The position numbers and the translations under genes are program-made. From Terriglobia bacterium (GTDB lineage Bacteria > Acidobacteriota > Terriglobia > Acidiferrales > UBA7541), in contig JAIQGG010000008.1 in NCBI GenBank assembly GCA_020072785.1, positions 23,411-87,410 of the forward strand: DNA of 64,000 nt, written 5' to 3'. How positions within the stretch are numbered: the first letter of the stretch is position 1; the number at the start of each line of letters is the position of its first letter. This document shows positions 43,756 through 52,553 of the stretch, one piece after another. The notes below the pieces were generated by a model that worked only from the letters and a program-made list of their open reading frames with translations, did not search any database and was not told where the DNA came from.

Positions 43756-43784
43756 GCATCCAGTCAATATAAGCAAGCCGTTGC
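43756..43784. repeat. 29-bp direct repeat, right copy
   Basis: Identical to 43637-43665. On the minus strand it continues an open frame starting MTGQLTGPIQSPAQTAAQRL, which looks like the former N-terminus of the acyltransferase. Confidence 0.95.
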
Positions 43785-43856
43785 GCGGCGGTCTGCGCCG
43801 GGGATTGGATGGGTCCGGTCAGTTGTCCGGTCATATGCCAGCTTGGTTCTGTGCGA

Positions 43857-43862
43857 TACACT
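43857..43862 (+). promoter_or_regulatory. candidate -10 box TACACT, 8 nt before a TTG start
   Basis: TACACT ends 8 nt before TTG 43871. As at 40764 and 56081 the spacing would start the transcript at the start codon. No convincing -35 hexamer was found. Confidence 0.35.
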
Positions 43863-43870
43863 AACGTACT

Positions 43871-44866
43871 TTGTCGCCCTCGCGTCAACCCGGTGCGCAA
43901 CTTCCCACCCTGGCCTGTCTCGGCCTGTGGGCGGGGGTGTGCCTGGGGGTGGCGCTCTACGCTTCGTGGCACGGCTACGGCGGCCGCGGTTTTGCCGCGA
44001 CGCTGACGGTCTTCGCGTTCCTGCTGGCGGCGGTGCTTTTCCCCGCGGCGCGCGGCGTCTCCGAATGGCTCGGCGCAATGTTCGGCTCCGGAACGGGCTA
44101 CCTTCTCGGGGCGGCCGCATATCTCGCGTATCTGCTGTACGCGCTCGAAAACGGCGTGCTCGCGTTCCGCCCCGCCGGAATTGCCGCGGCGCTGGTGTTT
44201 TTGCCGCTCTTGCTCGCGGCCTCGGCCGAAGGCGCGGCGCCCGGCGCCTGGCAGGATTTCCTTACACTGGCGGGCCTGTGGGCCGCGGTGAAGTTTCTGC
44301 CGCTGCGCGAACTCCTGGCCCTTCCCAGCGGCCAGCCCGGACACATTCTGGCGGTGCTTTTGGCCCTGACCATCGCCCTGGCGGCCTTCCTCTTTGCGCG
44401 CCGCGTGGACGGCACCGGCTATGCGCTCGGCTGGGGCCGTGGCTGGGGACTTTATATACTCGGAAGCTTCGCGGTCTTTCTGGTGATCGCCGCGCCGCTC
44501 GGCCAGGCCATCCATTTCATCCGCTTCGAGCCGCAGCTTCAAGCGTGGCGAACGATTCCCATCACGGCATTGGGGATTTTCTTCTTCACCGCGTGGCCCG
44601 AGGAGTTTTTCTTCCGCGGCCTGTTGCAGAACCTGCTGTCGCGCGCGTCGAAGAGCGAATTCGCCGGCTGGTGGACGGCCGCGCTGCTCTTCGGCCTGGC
44701 GCACATCACCAACAGCGGCTTCCCCAACTGGCGCTACGCGCTGCTGGCGGCGATTGCCGGCCTGTGCTACGGCTGGGCGTGGCGCAAGAGCGGTTCGATC
44801 TTCGCCTCGGCGCTGGTGCACACGCTGGTCAACGTGACGTGGCACTTCTTTTTCCGCACGCTGTGA
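43871..44866 (+). CDS. CPBP-family intramembrane protease (CAAX-like)
   Basis: 331 residues from TTG 43871. Eight or more hydrophobic helices are present. WPEEFFFRGLLQNLL contains the EExxxR motif, and FGLAHITNS and SALVHTLVNVTWHF supply the conserved histidines of the Abi/CPBP (CAAX protease-related) family. Members cleave or regulate membrane proteins; the bacterial substrates are mostly unknown, some in bacteriocin immunity. The gene is divergent from the acyltransferase. Its 5' side carries the duplication described above. Confidence 0.85.
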   Translation: MSPSRQPGAQLPTLACLGLWAGVCLGVALYASWHGYGGRGFAATLTVFAFLLAAVLFPAARGVSEWLGAMFGSGTGYLLGAAAYLAYLLYALENGVLAFRPAGIAAALVFLPLLLAASAEGAAPGAWQDFLTLAGLWAAVKFLPLRELLALPSGQPGHILAVLLALTIALAAFLFARRVDGTGYALGWGRGWGLYILGSFAVFLVIAAPLGQAIHFIRFEPQLQAWRTIPITALGIFFFTAWPEEFFFRGLLQNLLSRASKSEFAGWWTAALLFGLAHITNSGFPNWRYALLAAIAGLCYGWAWRKSGSIFASALVHTLVNVTWHFFFRTL

Positions 44867-45493
44867 GCTGGTTAACAGAATGACCCCCACCCCCCTGGTT
44901 TTCTTGTAACTGCAGATTCCAGTAGAGATGAAGTCGTTTGTTTTGGAACTGCAGATTGCAAGGGAGTTGAAAGTTGACAGTTGAAAGTTGAAAGTAAGAC
45001 CCCACACCCCCGGTGTTTTTGCAAAGAGTGCGCATGCTTTTGATTCCGGGAGGGTTGCGGCGCGCTCCTGTTTTTGGAAGAGTGCAAAGAGTGGGCAATT
45101 TATTGATTGCAGGAGAGTTGCGACACGCTCCTGTTTTCTGAAGAGCGTGAGGTGAAGTAATGAAGTAAGGAGATAACGAGGTAATGAGAGGAGCGGGCGG
45201 AGGTGCGGGCCGCGATTCACGGGGAATGATAGCAGCAGAGGTACTAGTTGTCAATTAGATACTGATAAATGGTTTGTCTGCTGGGGGATAGCCGGGGTGT
45301 CTATTCGAACTGGCAGGGGGGAACGGGTGAGCGCTGGTTTCTGCGGCAAGGAGTGCGCCAGCCGCGAATAAAGTCCCCACGCGTAAAACCGACGCATGGA
45401 GCACCCGGCGCAGAACTTTTTTTGAATGGCTCTATGAGAGGGACACAGCTCCGGAATTGTTCGACAGGCGCCGCCGCTAGAGCGTTCGCCGAA
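44867..45493. other. gene-free region with degenerate tandem repeats
   Basis: About 630 bp without a convincing gene. It contains two copies of an AACTGCAGATT motif, several GTTGAAAG repeats and a degenerate 63-bp tandem unit (listed separately). No intrinsic terminator was identified, and reading frames across it are full of stops or lack codon structure. Confidence 0.5.
45021..45149. repeat. degenerate 63-bp tandem repeat, two units
   Basis: Unit 1 at 45021-45083 and unit 2 at 45084-45149, sharing GCAAAGAGTG at the start, TTGATT, GAGTTGCG-like and CGCTCCTGTTTT blocks. Both units end with a conserved CTCCTGTTTT and a GAAGAG step. Confidence 0.65.
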
Positions 45494-45877
45494 CTATTTC
45501 TGCGTGGAGGTCCTGAAGCCGCGAGCCAGAACAATCAGGCTGACAAACCCGGCGATTGTCCACATGAAAGCGCTGGCCACATCTACCGCAAACATTGCAG
45601 CGGGAGTCAAAGACACGTGACGGACCACAACCAGCGCGCCGACACTCGCAAGCGCGCCAAATACCACCCGATCTGCCCAGAAGGAAGACCTATACGCGAT
45701 TGAAACGGCGATAAAGATCGCGAACGCAAAGAAGAGAGTGTCAATGTTAAAGAGATTCTCTCGGTGTCGAACACCTCTGGCGATCGAAGTCCACGAGCGC
45801 ACACTTGAAATTAAGCAGAGAAGCGAGACCAGAGCACATATCGCTCGATTGTTGAGTAGTCCCTGGGGCAGACTCAT
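45494..45877 (-). CDS. small four-helix membrane protein, unknown
   Basis: 127 residues from ATG 45877. Hydrophobic segments at about 9-25, 47-62, 70-86 and 95-117 suggest four helices, with positively charged ends (RSW, RGVRHREN, ARGFRTSTQK). There is no motif I recognise. Base composition is somewhat lower in GC than the neighbouring genes, and it lies in a repeat-rich stretch, so it could be a lineage-specific or transferred gene. It has no close partner. Confidence 0.5.
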   Translation of the reverse strand: MSLPQGLLNNRAICALVSLLCLISSVRSWTSIARGVRHRENLFNIDTLFFAFAIFIAVSIAYRSSFWADRVVFGALASVGALVVVRHVSLTPAAMFAVDVASAFMWTIAGFVSLIVLARGFRTSTQK

Positions 45878-45986
45878 TGGGCGGGTGGCTCACTCCTCCG
45901 AATATTCCCTTCTTCCTGGCGGCGCACGGTGAAAGCATAGCACTTCGGCAAGTCAGCATGGAGTAGAGAGATGGGGGTGGGAAGGC

Positions 45987-46010
45987 CCGCCCTCTGAAGA
46001 GGGCGGCTAC
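45987..46010 (-). repeat. GTAG-headed REP-like palindrome
   Basis: Perfect 8-bp stem CCGCCCTC - TGAA - GAGGGCGG followed on the plus strand by CTAC, so the minus strand reads GTAG then the hairpin. Confidence 0.75.
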
Positions 46011-46093
46011 AGAAATTCGATGGGTTTTTCCGGCAGGACATAAACCACATTGCGATGCGTGCGCCGGAACATGCAATTGTGTTCGTGCTGCAG

Positions 46094-46141
46094 CGGGCGG
46101 GGCCCCGACTGCTGTCCGGGGCAAGCAAGCCCCGCCCCTAC
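46094..46141 (-). repeat. GTAG-headed REP-like element (compound)
   Basis: Minus strand GTAGGGGCGGGGCTTGCTTG and then further GC-rich inverted arms. It belongs to the same sub-type as the copies at 47101 and 47243. Confidence 0.6.
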
Positions 46142-46167
46142 AGCATGACTCTTGTGAGAAAGGCGGG

Positions 46168-46944
<777 letters not shown>

Positions 46945-47009
46945 GGGTAAGCTCCAACGGGCATTGTACTCTTCGGGCGCGCGCCAGCGAAAGGGCGGGG
47001 GAAGAGAAA

Positions 47010-47248
47010 GATAACGCAGAGACGCAGAGGACGCAGAGGGAAGAAAAGAGGAGGGCTTGGCGGCGGGAGCGGCAGAACAGGCAATCGTGTTCGTGCTGCA
47101 GCGGGCGGGGCAAGCCCGGCCCCTACAGCGTGACTCTGGGGAGAAAGACGGGATAACGCAGAGACGCAGAGGACGCAGAGGGAAGAAAAGAGGAGGGCTT
47201 GGCGGCGGGAGCGGCAGAACAGGCAATCGTGTTCGTGCTGCAGCGGGC
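47010..47248. repeat. tandem repeat, 142-bp period
   Basis: The first 97 bp of the unit (47010-47106) recur identically at 47152-47248. Each copy begins GATAACGCAGAGACGCAG, contains a short GACGCAGAG microrepeat and ends at GTTCGTGCTGCAGCGGGC, followed by a GTAG palindrome. The distal block also occurs near 46081. Confidence 0.9.
47101..47126 (-). repeat. GTAG-headed REP-like palindrome
   Basis: Minus strand GTAGGGGCCGGGCTTGCCCC then GCCCGC. It closes the first 142-bp unit. Confidence 0.7.
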
Positions 47249-47268
47249 ACGGCGTGCCGTGCCCCTAC
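47243..47268 (-). repeat. GTAG-headed REP-like palindrome
   Basis: Minus strand GTAGGGGCACGGCACGCCGT then GCCCGC. The stem differs from the 47101 copy at several paired positions but keeps the fold. Confidence 0.75.
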
Positions 47269-47399
47269 CGATGAACTTGTGAGAAATGAGGGTGAAACGG
47301 TCGAAGAAAAGCGAGAGCCGCGGCGAGCGCGGGGGCGGGGGCGCGCAGCGATCGGGCGGTGCAACTTCTTAACTATTCAACTTTCAATTTTGAACTTCT

Positions 47400-49211
47400 T
47401 TATTCCTGATAGATGGGGCGGGGCTCGGCGACGTCGGCGTAGAGGCGGTCGATGACGTCGCGGAACTGCTGCTCGACGACGCGGCGCTTGAGCTTCATGG
47501 TGTAGGTGAGGCCGCCGTTCTGGAAGGTGAAGTCTTCGGGGAGCAGGGCGAAGCGCTTGATGGTTTCGTACTGCGCGAGGTTGGCGGTAAGGCGCTGCAC
47601 CTCGGTTTCGATGAGGGTGTGCACCCAGGGGTCGGCAACCAATTCGGCGGCGGAGGCGAAGGATTTGCCCTGCTCGCGGGCCAGCGCGGCGACGGATTGG
47701 AAATTGGGCACGATCAGGGCCACGACGAATTTGCGCTGGTCGCCCACGACCATGGCGTTGAGGATGCACGGGCTGGTCTTCAGCTTGTTCTCGATGGGCT
47801 GCGGGGCCACGAATTTTCCGGCCGCGGTCTTCAGCAGGTCCTTCTTGCGGTCGGTGATGAAGAGGTAGCCGTCGGCGTCGAGGAAGCCGATGTCGCCGGT
47901 GGCGAACCAGCCGTCTTCGCTGAGGACTTCGCGCGTGGCCTGCGCGTCCTTGTAGTAGCCCTGCATGACGCAGGGGCCGTGGACCAGGATTTCGCCGTCC
48001 TCGGCGATGCGCACCTGCACATGCGGGATAAGCTTGCCGGAGCTGCCGATGCGGTTCACCGGATAGTTGCTGGAAACGATGGGCGAAGTCTCCGTGAGGC
48101 CGTAGCCCTGGTAGATGGGCACGCCGACGGACCAGAAGAATTCCGCGAGATCCTTGGAAAGCGGGGCGCCGCCGGAAAAAGCGATGCGCAGGCGCCCGCC
48201 GGTGGCGGCGCGGATCCTGGAGTAGACGATTTTGTCGGCGAGCGTCCACTGCAGGCGCACGCCCAGGCCGGGGTCGCGTCCCACGGTGCGCCAGGCCACG
48301 GCGTGGCTGGCGACGTGCATGGCCCAGCGGAACAGGTTGCGCTTGATTCCCCGCGCATGGCCGCCCTGCTCCATAAGCCGGGCATAGATTTTTTCGAAAA
48401 AGCGCGGCACCGCGGCCAGCACCGTGGGCCGTACCTCCACGAGGGCCTGCGGAACGTTTTCCATCTGCTCGACATAGGCCACGGTGACGCCGTTAAAGAG
48501 ATAGACGTAATCCAGGAGCCGGCCGAAAACGTGCGAGAGCGGGAGGAAGGAGAGCGCGACATCCACCCCGGCCTGGAGATCGAAGGCAACGCAGGCATCG
48601 GTGGCGTTGGAGCAGAAATTGGTGTGCGAGAGCATGACGCCCTTGGGCTCGCCGGTGGTGCCCGAGGTGTAGATGAGCGAAGCGAGCTGGCCGGGCAAGA
48701 CCTGCGAGGCGTGCAAGCGGTAGCCGGCGATCTCATGGTCGCCGGCGGAGGCAATGAGCGTTTCGTAGCGCAGGCATTCCGCGGGGAGCTCCCCGCCGCC
48801 GTCGGCGACGATGACCTGCTCGACTTCCTGGAGCTGCGCGCGGACGGCGAGAAGCTTCTGCACTTGCGCGGCGCCGGCCACGATGACGACCTTCGCGCCG
48901 GAATGGTTGAGGATGTAGGTCATGCGCTCGGCGGATTCGTTGAAGTAGATGGGGACGTTGACGCCGCCGGCCCCGGTGATGGCGAAATCGGCGATGTGCC
49001 ATTCGGGGCGGTTGGGAGTGAAGAGGCCGACGCGGTCGCCGGGCTTCACGCCCAGCTCGACCAGCGCGGCGCACAGACCGGCGACGCAGCGCAGGAACTC
49101 CGCCGAGGAGGTGGCCTCCCAGCGGGCCTCGCGGCGCACGAGTTGCGCGCGCGGATTCGGCATGGAATCCACGGCATTGAGAAAGCGCGAAGGCAGCGTG
49201 CCGTAGGTCAT
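47400..49211 (-). CDS. long-chain acyl-CoA synthetase (FadD-like)
   Basis: 603 residues from ATG 49211. The adenylate-forming fold is shown by LIYTSGTTGEPKGVMLSH (P-loop), the GYGLTETSPIVSSN motif and GWFATGDIGFLDADGYLFITDRKKDLL near the C-terminal lid. The lysine of the final catalytic motif lies in TAAGKFVAPQPIENKL. The protein activates a fatty acid with ATP and CoA; chain length is not predictable. It is divergently arranged with hutU, with about 127 bp between the starts. Its N-terminal part includes the usual RAQLVRREARWEATSSAEF region seen in long-chain AMP-forming ligases. Confidence 0.92.
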   Translation of the reverse strand: MTYGTLPSRFLNAVDSMPNPRAQLVRREARWEATSSAEFLRCVAGLCAALVELGVKPGDRVGLFTPNRPEWHIADFAITGAGGVNVPIYFNESAERMTYILNHSGAKVVIVAGAAQVQKLLAVRAQLQEVEQVIVADGGGELPAECLRYETLIASAGDHEIAGYRLHASQVLPGQLASLIYTSGTTGEPKGVMLSHTNFCSNATDACVAFDLQAGVDVALSFLPLSHVFGRLLDYVYLFNGVTVAYVEQMENVPQALVEVRPTVLAAVPRFFEKIYARLMEQGGHARGIKRNLFRWAMHVASHAVAWRTVGRDPGLGVRLQWTLADKIVYSRIRAATGGRLRIAFSGGAPLSKDLAEFFWSVGVPIYQGYGLTETSPIVSSNYPVNRIGSSGKLIPHVQVRIAEDGEILVHGPCVMQGYYKDAQATREVLSEDGWFATGDIGFLDADGYLFITDRKKDLLKTAAGKFVAPQPIENKLKTSPCILNAMVVGDQRKFVVALIVPNFQSVAALAREQGKSFASAAELVADPWVHTLIETEVQRLTANLAQYETIKRFALLPEDFTFQNGGLTYTMKLKRRVVEQQFRDVIDRLYADVAEPRPIYQE

Positions 49212-49338
49212 CGCACAGCTCTTATAGCGCCACTGTACTAAAGCGGGCCAGCGGGCGCAATCGGGGCGTGCGGCGGCGGGATGCAATTCGCAAGCCCCTG
49301 CGCTAAGATGCTGGCAAGTACGCTTCCCGAGGATACCG

Positions 49339-51015
49339 ATGAGCGAAGTGACTACCGAAAAGATGGCCGCGCCGGGCCCCCTTCGCGCGCCGCGCGGCAC
49401 GCAAATCTCCTGCAAGGGCTGGCCGCAGGAAGCGGCGCTGCGCATGCTGATGAACAACCTGGACCCGGAAGTAGCGGAGAAGCCGGACGAGCTGATCGTC
49501 TACGGGGGAACGGGCAAGGCGGCGCGCAATTGGGAGTGTTTCCACGCGATTGTGAAGTCGCTGCGCGCGCTGGAAAACGACGAGACGCTGCTGGTGCAAT
49601 CCGGCAAGCCGGTGGCGGTTTTCCGCACCCACGAATACGCGCCGCGGGTGCTGCTGGCCAATTCCAACCTGGTGGGCCACTGGAGCAACTGGGACGCGTT
49701 TAATGAGCTCGACCGCCAGGGCCTGATGATGTACGGGCAGATGACCGCGGGGAGCTGGATCTATATCGGCACGCAGGGGATTCTGCAGGGGACGTTCGAG
49801 ACGTTTGCGGCGGCGGCGCGGAAGCATTTCGGCACGGACCTGAGCGGCAAGCTGCTGGTCAGCGGCGGCATGGGCGGGATGGGCGGAGCGCAGCCGCTGG
49901 CGGCCACGATGAACGGCGCGGCGTTTCTGGGTATTGACGTGGACCCGGAGCGCATCAAGAAGCGGCTGAAGACCGGCTACTGCGACGTGATGGTGACCAG
50001 TCTGGACGAAGCGCTGCGCATCCTGAAGAACGCGGTGCGCAAGGGCGAGGCCACGTCGGTCGGCCTGGTGGGCAACTGCGCGGACGTGATTCCGGAGCTG
50101 GCGCGGCGCGGCGTGGTGCCGGACATGCTCACCGACCAGACCAGCGCGCACGATCCCATCGGCGGGTACGTGCCTAACGGCATGACGCTGGAAGAAGCGC
50201 TGGCGCTGCGCAAGAAGGACCCCCAGGAGTACAAGAAGCACGCGCTGGCGGCGATCGCGCAGCACGTGCGGGGCATGCTGGAGCTGCAGAAGCTCGGCGC
50301 GGTGACGTTCGATTACGGCAACAACATCCGCACGTTTGCCTTTCAGCAGGGCGTGAAGAACGCCTACGACTTCCCGGGATTCGTGCCGGCGTATATCCGG
50401 CCGCTGTTTTGCGAGGGCAAGGGACCGTTCCGCTGGGCGGCGCTGTCCGGCGAGGCGTCGGACATCGCACGCACGGACGAGCTGGTGCTGCAGATGTTTC
50501 CGAAGGACGAGCACCTCAGCCGCTGGATCCGGCTGGCGCAGAAGCGGGTGAAGTTCCAGGGGCTGCCGTCGCGAATCTGCTGGCTGGGCTACGGGGAGCG
50601 CGACAAATTCGGCCTGGCATTGAACGATCTGGTGGCTAAGGGCGAGCTGAAGGCGCCGATCGTGATCGGGCGCGACCACCTGGACTGCGGCTCGGTGGCT
50701 TCGCCCTTCCGCGAGACGGAATCGATGCGCGACGGCTCGGACGCCGTGGCCGATTGGCCGCTGCTGAATGCGCTGATCAATACGGCGAGCGGTGCGTCGT
50801 GGGTTTCCATTCATAACGGCGGCGGCGTGGGCATCGGCTATTCGCTGCACGCCGGACAGGTGACCGTGGCGGACGGCACGAAGGAGATGGCCGCGCGGAT
50901 CGAGCGCGTGCTGACGAACGATCCGGGGATGGGCGTGGTGCGCCACGTGGATGCCGGATACGACGATGCGATTTCCTTCGCCAAGAAGAACGGCGTGAAA
51001 GTTCCGATGTTGTAG
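49339..51015 (+). CDS. hutU: urocanate hydratase
   Basis: 558 residues, the usual length. [11 protein letters not shown] near the start, the NAD-binding glycine-rich loop [14 protein letters not shown] and the [15 protein letters not shown] segment, together with [12 protein letters not shown], identify urocanase. It converts urocanate to imidazolone propionate using tightly bound NAD. GAGG at 49330 serves the ATG 49339. The stop codon TAG (51013-51015) is part of a GTAG repeat head. hutI and ftcD follow on the same strand, giving steps 2-4 of histidine breakdown. hutH is absent from the window. Confidence 0.95.
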   Translation: MSEVTTEKMAAPGPLRAPRGTQISCKGWPQEAALRMLMNNLDPEVAEKPDELIVYGGTGKAARNWECFHAIVKSLRALENDETLLVQSGKPVAVFRTHEYAPRVLLANSNLVGHWSNWDAFNELDRQGLMMYGQMTAGSWIYIGTQGILQGTFETFAAAARKHFGTDLSGKLLVSGGMGGMGGAQPLAATMNGAAFLGIDVDPERIKKRLKTGYCDVMVTSLDEALRILKNAVRKGEATSVGLVGNCADVIPELARRGVVPDMLTDQTSAHDPIGGYVPNGMTLEEALALRKKDPQEYKKHALAAIAQHVRGMLELQKLGAVTFDYGNNIRTFAFQQGVKNAYDFPGFVPAYIRPLFCEGKGPFRWAALSGEASDIARTDELVLQMFPKDEHLSRWIRLAQKRVKFQGLPSRICWLGYGERDKFGLALNDLVAKGELKAPIVIGRDHLDCGSVASPFRETESMRDGSDAVADWPLLNALINTASGASWVSIHNGGGVGIGYSLHAGQVTVADGTKEMAARIERVLTNDPGMGVVRHVDAGYDDAISFAKKNGVKVPML

Positions 51016-51049
51016 CGCAGGGCGGCAGCCTTGCGGCTCTTGCGCCTAC
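51012..51049 (+). repeat. GTAG-headed repeat overlapping the hutU stop codon
   Basis: Starts GTAGCGCAGGGCGGCAGCC and ends TGCGCCTAC. The outer arms pair except for one bulged base. The TAG of GTAG is the hutU stop. Confidence 0.6.
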
Positions 51050-51079
51050 GAAGTTCGCCGCATTTCCGGAAAGAAACAG

Positions 51080-51104
51080 CCGCGGGGCTGGCGCCCCGCG
51101 CTAC
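51080..51104 (-). repeat. GTAG-headed REP-like palindrome
   Basis: Plus strand CCGCGGGGCTGGCGCCCCG then CGCTAC; minus strand begins GTAGCGCGGGGCG. It is nearly identical to the copy at 52511, which also lies just upstream of a hut/ftc gene. Confidence 0.85.
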
Positions 51105-51126
51105 ACGACTGGGCGGCAGTTTCGGG

Positions 51127-51132
51127 GATACT
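51127..51132 (+). promoter_or_regulatory. candidate -10 box GATACT, 9 nt before a TTG start
   Basis: GATACT ends 9 nt before TTG 51142 of hutI. This is the same box-to-start arrangement seen at 40764, 43857 and 56081. Confidence 0.3.
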
Positions 51133-51141
51133 GCAAACACT

Positions 51142-52419
51142 TTGGCCAATTCCCTGCTCATCACCGGCGCTTCCCAGCTGCTGACGCTCGGCGGGCGCGC
51201 GCCGCGGCGCGGCAAAGCGCTGTCCAGCCTCGGCATCGTGAAGGATGGGGCGGTGCTGGTGCGCGATGGCGTGATCGCGGCGGTGGGCGCGCGGGCGCAG
51301 GTGGAAGCGCATCCGGAAGCGGGCGGCGCGGAAAAGCTGGATCTCGGCGGGCGGGTGGCGCTGCCGGGCTTTGTGGATTCGCACACGCACCTGATCCATG
51401 CGGCGAGCCGGGCGGAAGAATACGAACTGAAGATCGCCGGGGCCAGCTACGAAGAGATCGCGCGCAAGGGCGGCGGCATTCTGAACTCGGTGAAGAAGCT
51501 GCGCGCGGCGACGGCCGAGGCGCTGAAACAGCGGGCGCACGCGGCGCTCGTGAAATTCGCGGAGTACGGCACGACGACCGTGGAAGCGAAGAGCGGCTAC
51601 GGGCTCGATATCGCAAGCGAGTTGAAGATTCTAGGCCTGCACCGCGAACTGCAGCAGGAGCAGCCGCTGGAGATCGTCTCGACGTTTCTGGGGGCGCACG
51701 TCGTTCCGCGGGAATACCGGGGCAAGGCCCGCGGAGCCGACGACTATGTGGAGCTGCTGGCGACGCGGCTGATTCCGCAGGTGGCGCGCGAGGGGCTGGC
51801 GGAATACTGCGACGTCTTCTGCGACCGCGGGGCGTTTTCGGTGAAGCAGGCGCGGCGAGTGCTGACGGCGGGGCGCGCCTGCGGGATGACGCCGCGGCTG
51901 CACGCGGAACAACTGGCGCGTACCGGCGCGACACAATTGGCGGTGGAGCTGCACGCGGCGAGCTGCGATCACCTGGAAAAGATCAACCGCGCGGACATCC
52001 GCGCGCTGGCGAAATCGAACACCGTGGCGACCCTGCTACCGGGCTGCTGCTTTCACCTCGGCCTCGAGCACTACGGCCCGGCGCGGGAGCTGATCGAGGC
52101 GGGCGCGATCGTGGCGCTGGCCACGGACTACAACCCCGGCACCAGCCCGACGCTGAGCATGCCCATGATTCTTTCGCTGGCGTGCACGCAGATGCGCATG
52201 ACCCCGGGGGAAGCCATCGCCGCGGCCACGATCAACGCGGCGTATGCCCTGGGGCGGCAAAAGCAGCTGGGTTCCCTGGAGGTTGGCAAGCTCGCCGACC
52301 TGGCCGTCTTCGAAGTGGCCGACTACCGGGAAATTCCCTATTATTTTGGGGTGAACACCTGCGGGATGACCATCAAGCGGGGGAAAGTTATTTATTCGCG
52401 CGCGGAGGCCTGCGCGTAA
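51142..52419 (+). CDS. hutI: imidazolonepropionase
   Basis: 425 residues from TTG 51142 (MANSLLITGASQ); the open frame upstream to 51031 crosses two repeat elements and is probably not translated. The amidohydrolase-fold metal motif FVDSHTHLIHAASRAEEY, the GTTTVEAKSGYGLD segment with substrate contacts, TPRLHAEQLARTGATQLA and ATDYNPGTSPTLSM are those of HutI. It opens imidazolone propionate to N-formimino-glutamate. The next gene handles that product. No RBS is obvious; it may be translated by coupling or from a leaderless message. Confidence 0.95.
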   Translation: MANSLLITGASQLLTLGGRAPRRGKALSSLGIVKDGAVLVRDGVIAAVGARAQVEAHPEAGGAEKLDLGGRVALPGFVDSHTHLIHAASRAEEYELKIAGASYEEIARKGGGILNSVKKLRAATAEALKQRAHAALVKFAEYGTTTVEAKSGYGLDIASELKILGLHRELQQEQPLEIVSTFLGAHVVPREYRGKARGADDYVELLATRLIPQVAREGLAEYCDVFCDRGAFSVKQARRVLTAGRACGMTPRLHAEQLARTGATQLAVELHAASCDHLEKINRADIRALAKSNTVATLLPGCCFHLGLEHYGPARELIEAGAIVALATDYNPGTSPTLSMPMILSLACTQMRMTPGEAIAAATINAAYALGRQKQLGSLEVGKLADLAVFEVADYREIPYYFGVNTCGMTIKRGKVIYSRAEACA

Positions 52420-52447
52420 GTGAAGGAAAACGGGCACGGCGTCCTTT

Positions 52448-52473
52448 GTATGCGTGACCGCAAAGCGGTCAAC
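52448..52473 (-). repeat. interspersed palindrome, family 1 (copy 10)
   Basis: GTATGC plus GTGACCGCAAAGCGGTCAAC. It lies between hutI and ftcD, 37 nt from a GTAG-type palindrome. Confidence 0.85.
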
Positions 52474-52510
52474 AGGCAGGCCCGGGACAACCGCCATACC
52501 CAAGAAAAAG

Positions 52511-52535
52511 CCGCGGGGCTGACGCCCCGCGCTAC
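52511..52535 (-). repeat. GTAG-headed REP-like palindrome
   Basis: Plus strand CCGCGGGGCTGACGCCCCG then CGCTAC. It ends 18 nt before the ftcD start codon and differs from the 51080 copy by one loop base. Confidence 0.85.
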
Positions 52536-52553
52536 AGGGCGATCAACGAAGCC

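Larger units (their letters stand above)
45878..46167. other. intergenic region with two GTAG-type repeats
   Basis: About 290 bp between the small membrane protein and thiG. It contains two GTAG-headed palindromes and the first instance of the GTTCGTGCTGCAGCGGGC block that recurs at 47089 and 47231. Confidence 0.5.
46945..47399. other. repeat-filled intergenic region
   Basis: About 455 bp between fadD-like and thiG genes, almost wholly composed of a 142-bp tandem repeat (47010-47248) and two GTAG palindromes. No gene. Confidence 0.6.

Noticed and set aside
43682..45220. A 512-codon minus-strand frame covering the CPBP protease gene
   Set aside because: Only its end (MTGQLTGP...QRLAYIDWMR) is meaningful, as the former acyltransferase N-terminus; the rest is antisense.
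47010..47248. Possible CRISPR-like array because of regular repeats
   Set aside because: Only two units of 142 bp with identical internal sequence, no short repeat/unique spacer alternation and no cas genes.
46945..47399. TPP riboswitch in front of thiG
   Set aside because: The CUGAGA and matching elements are not present; the region is filled by repeats.
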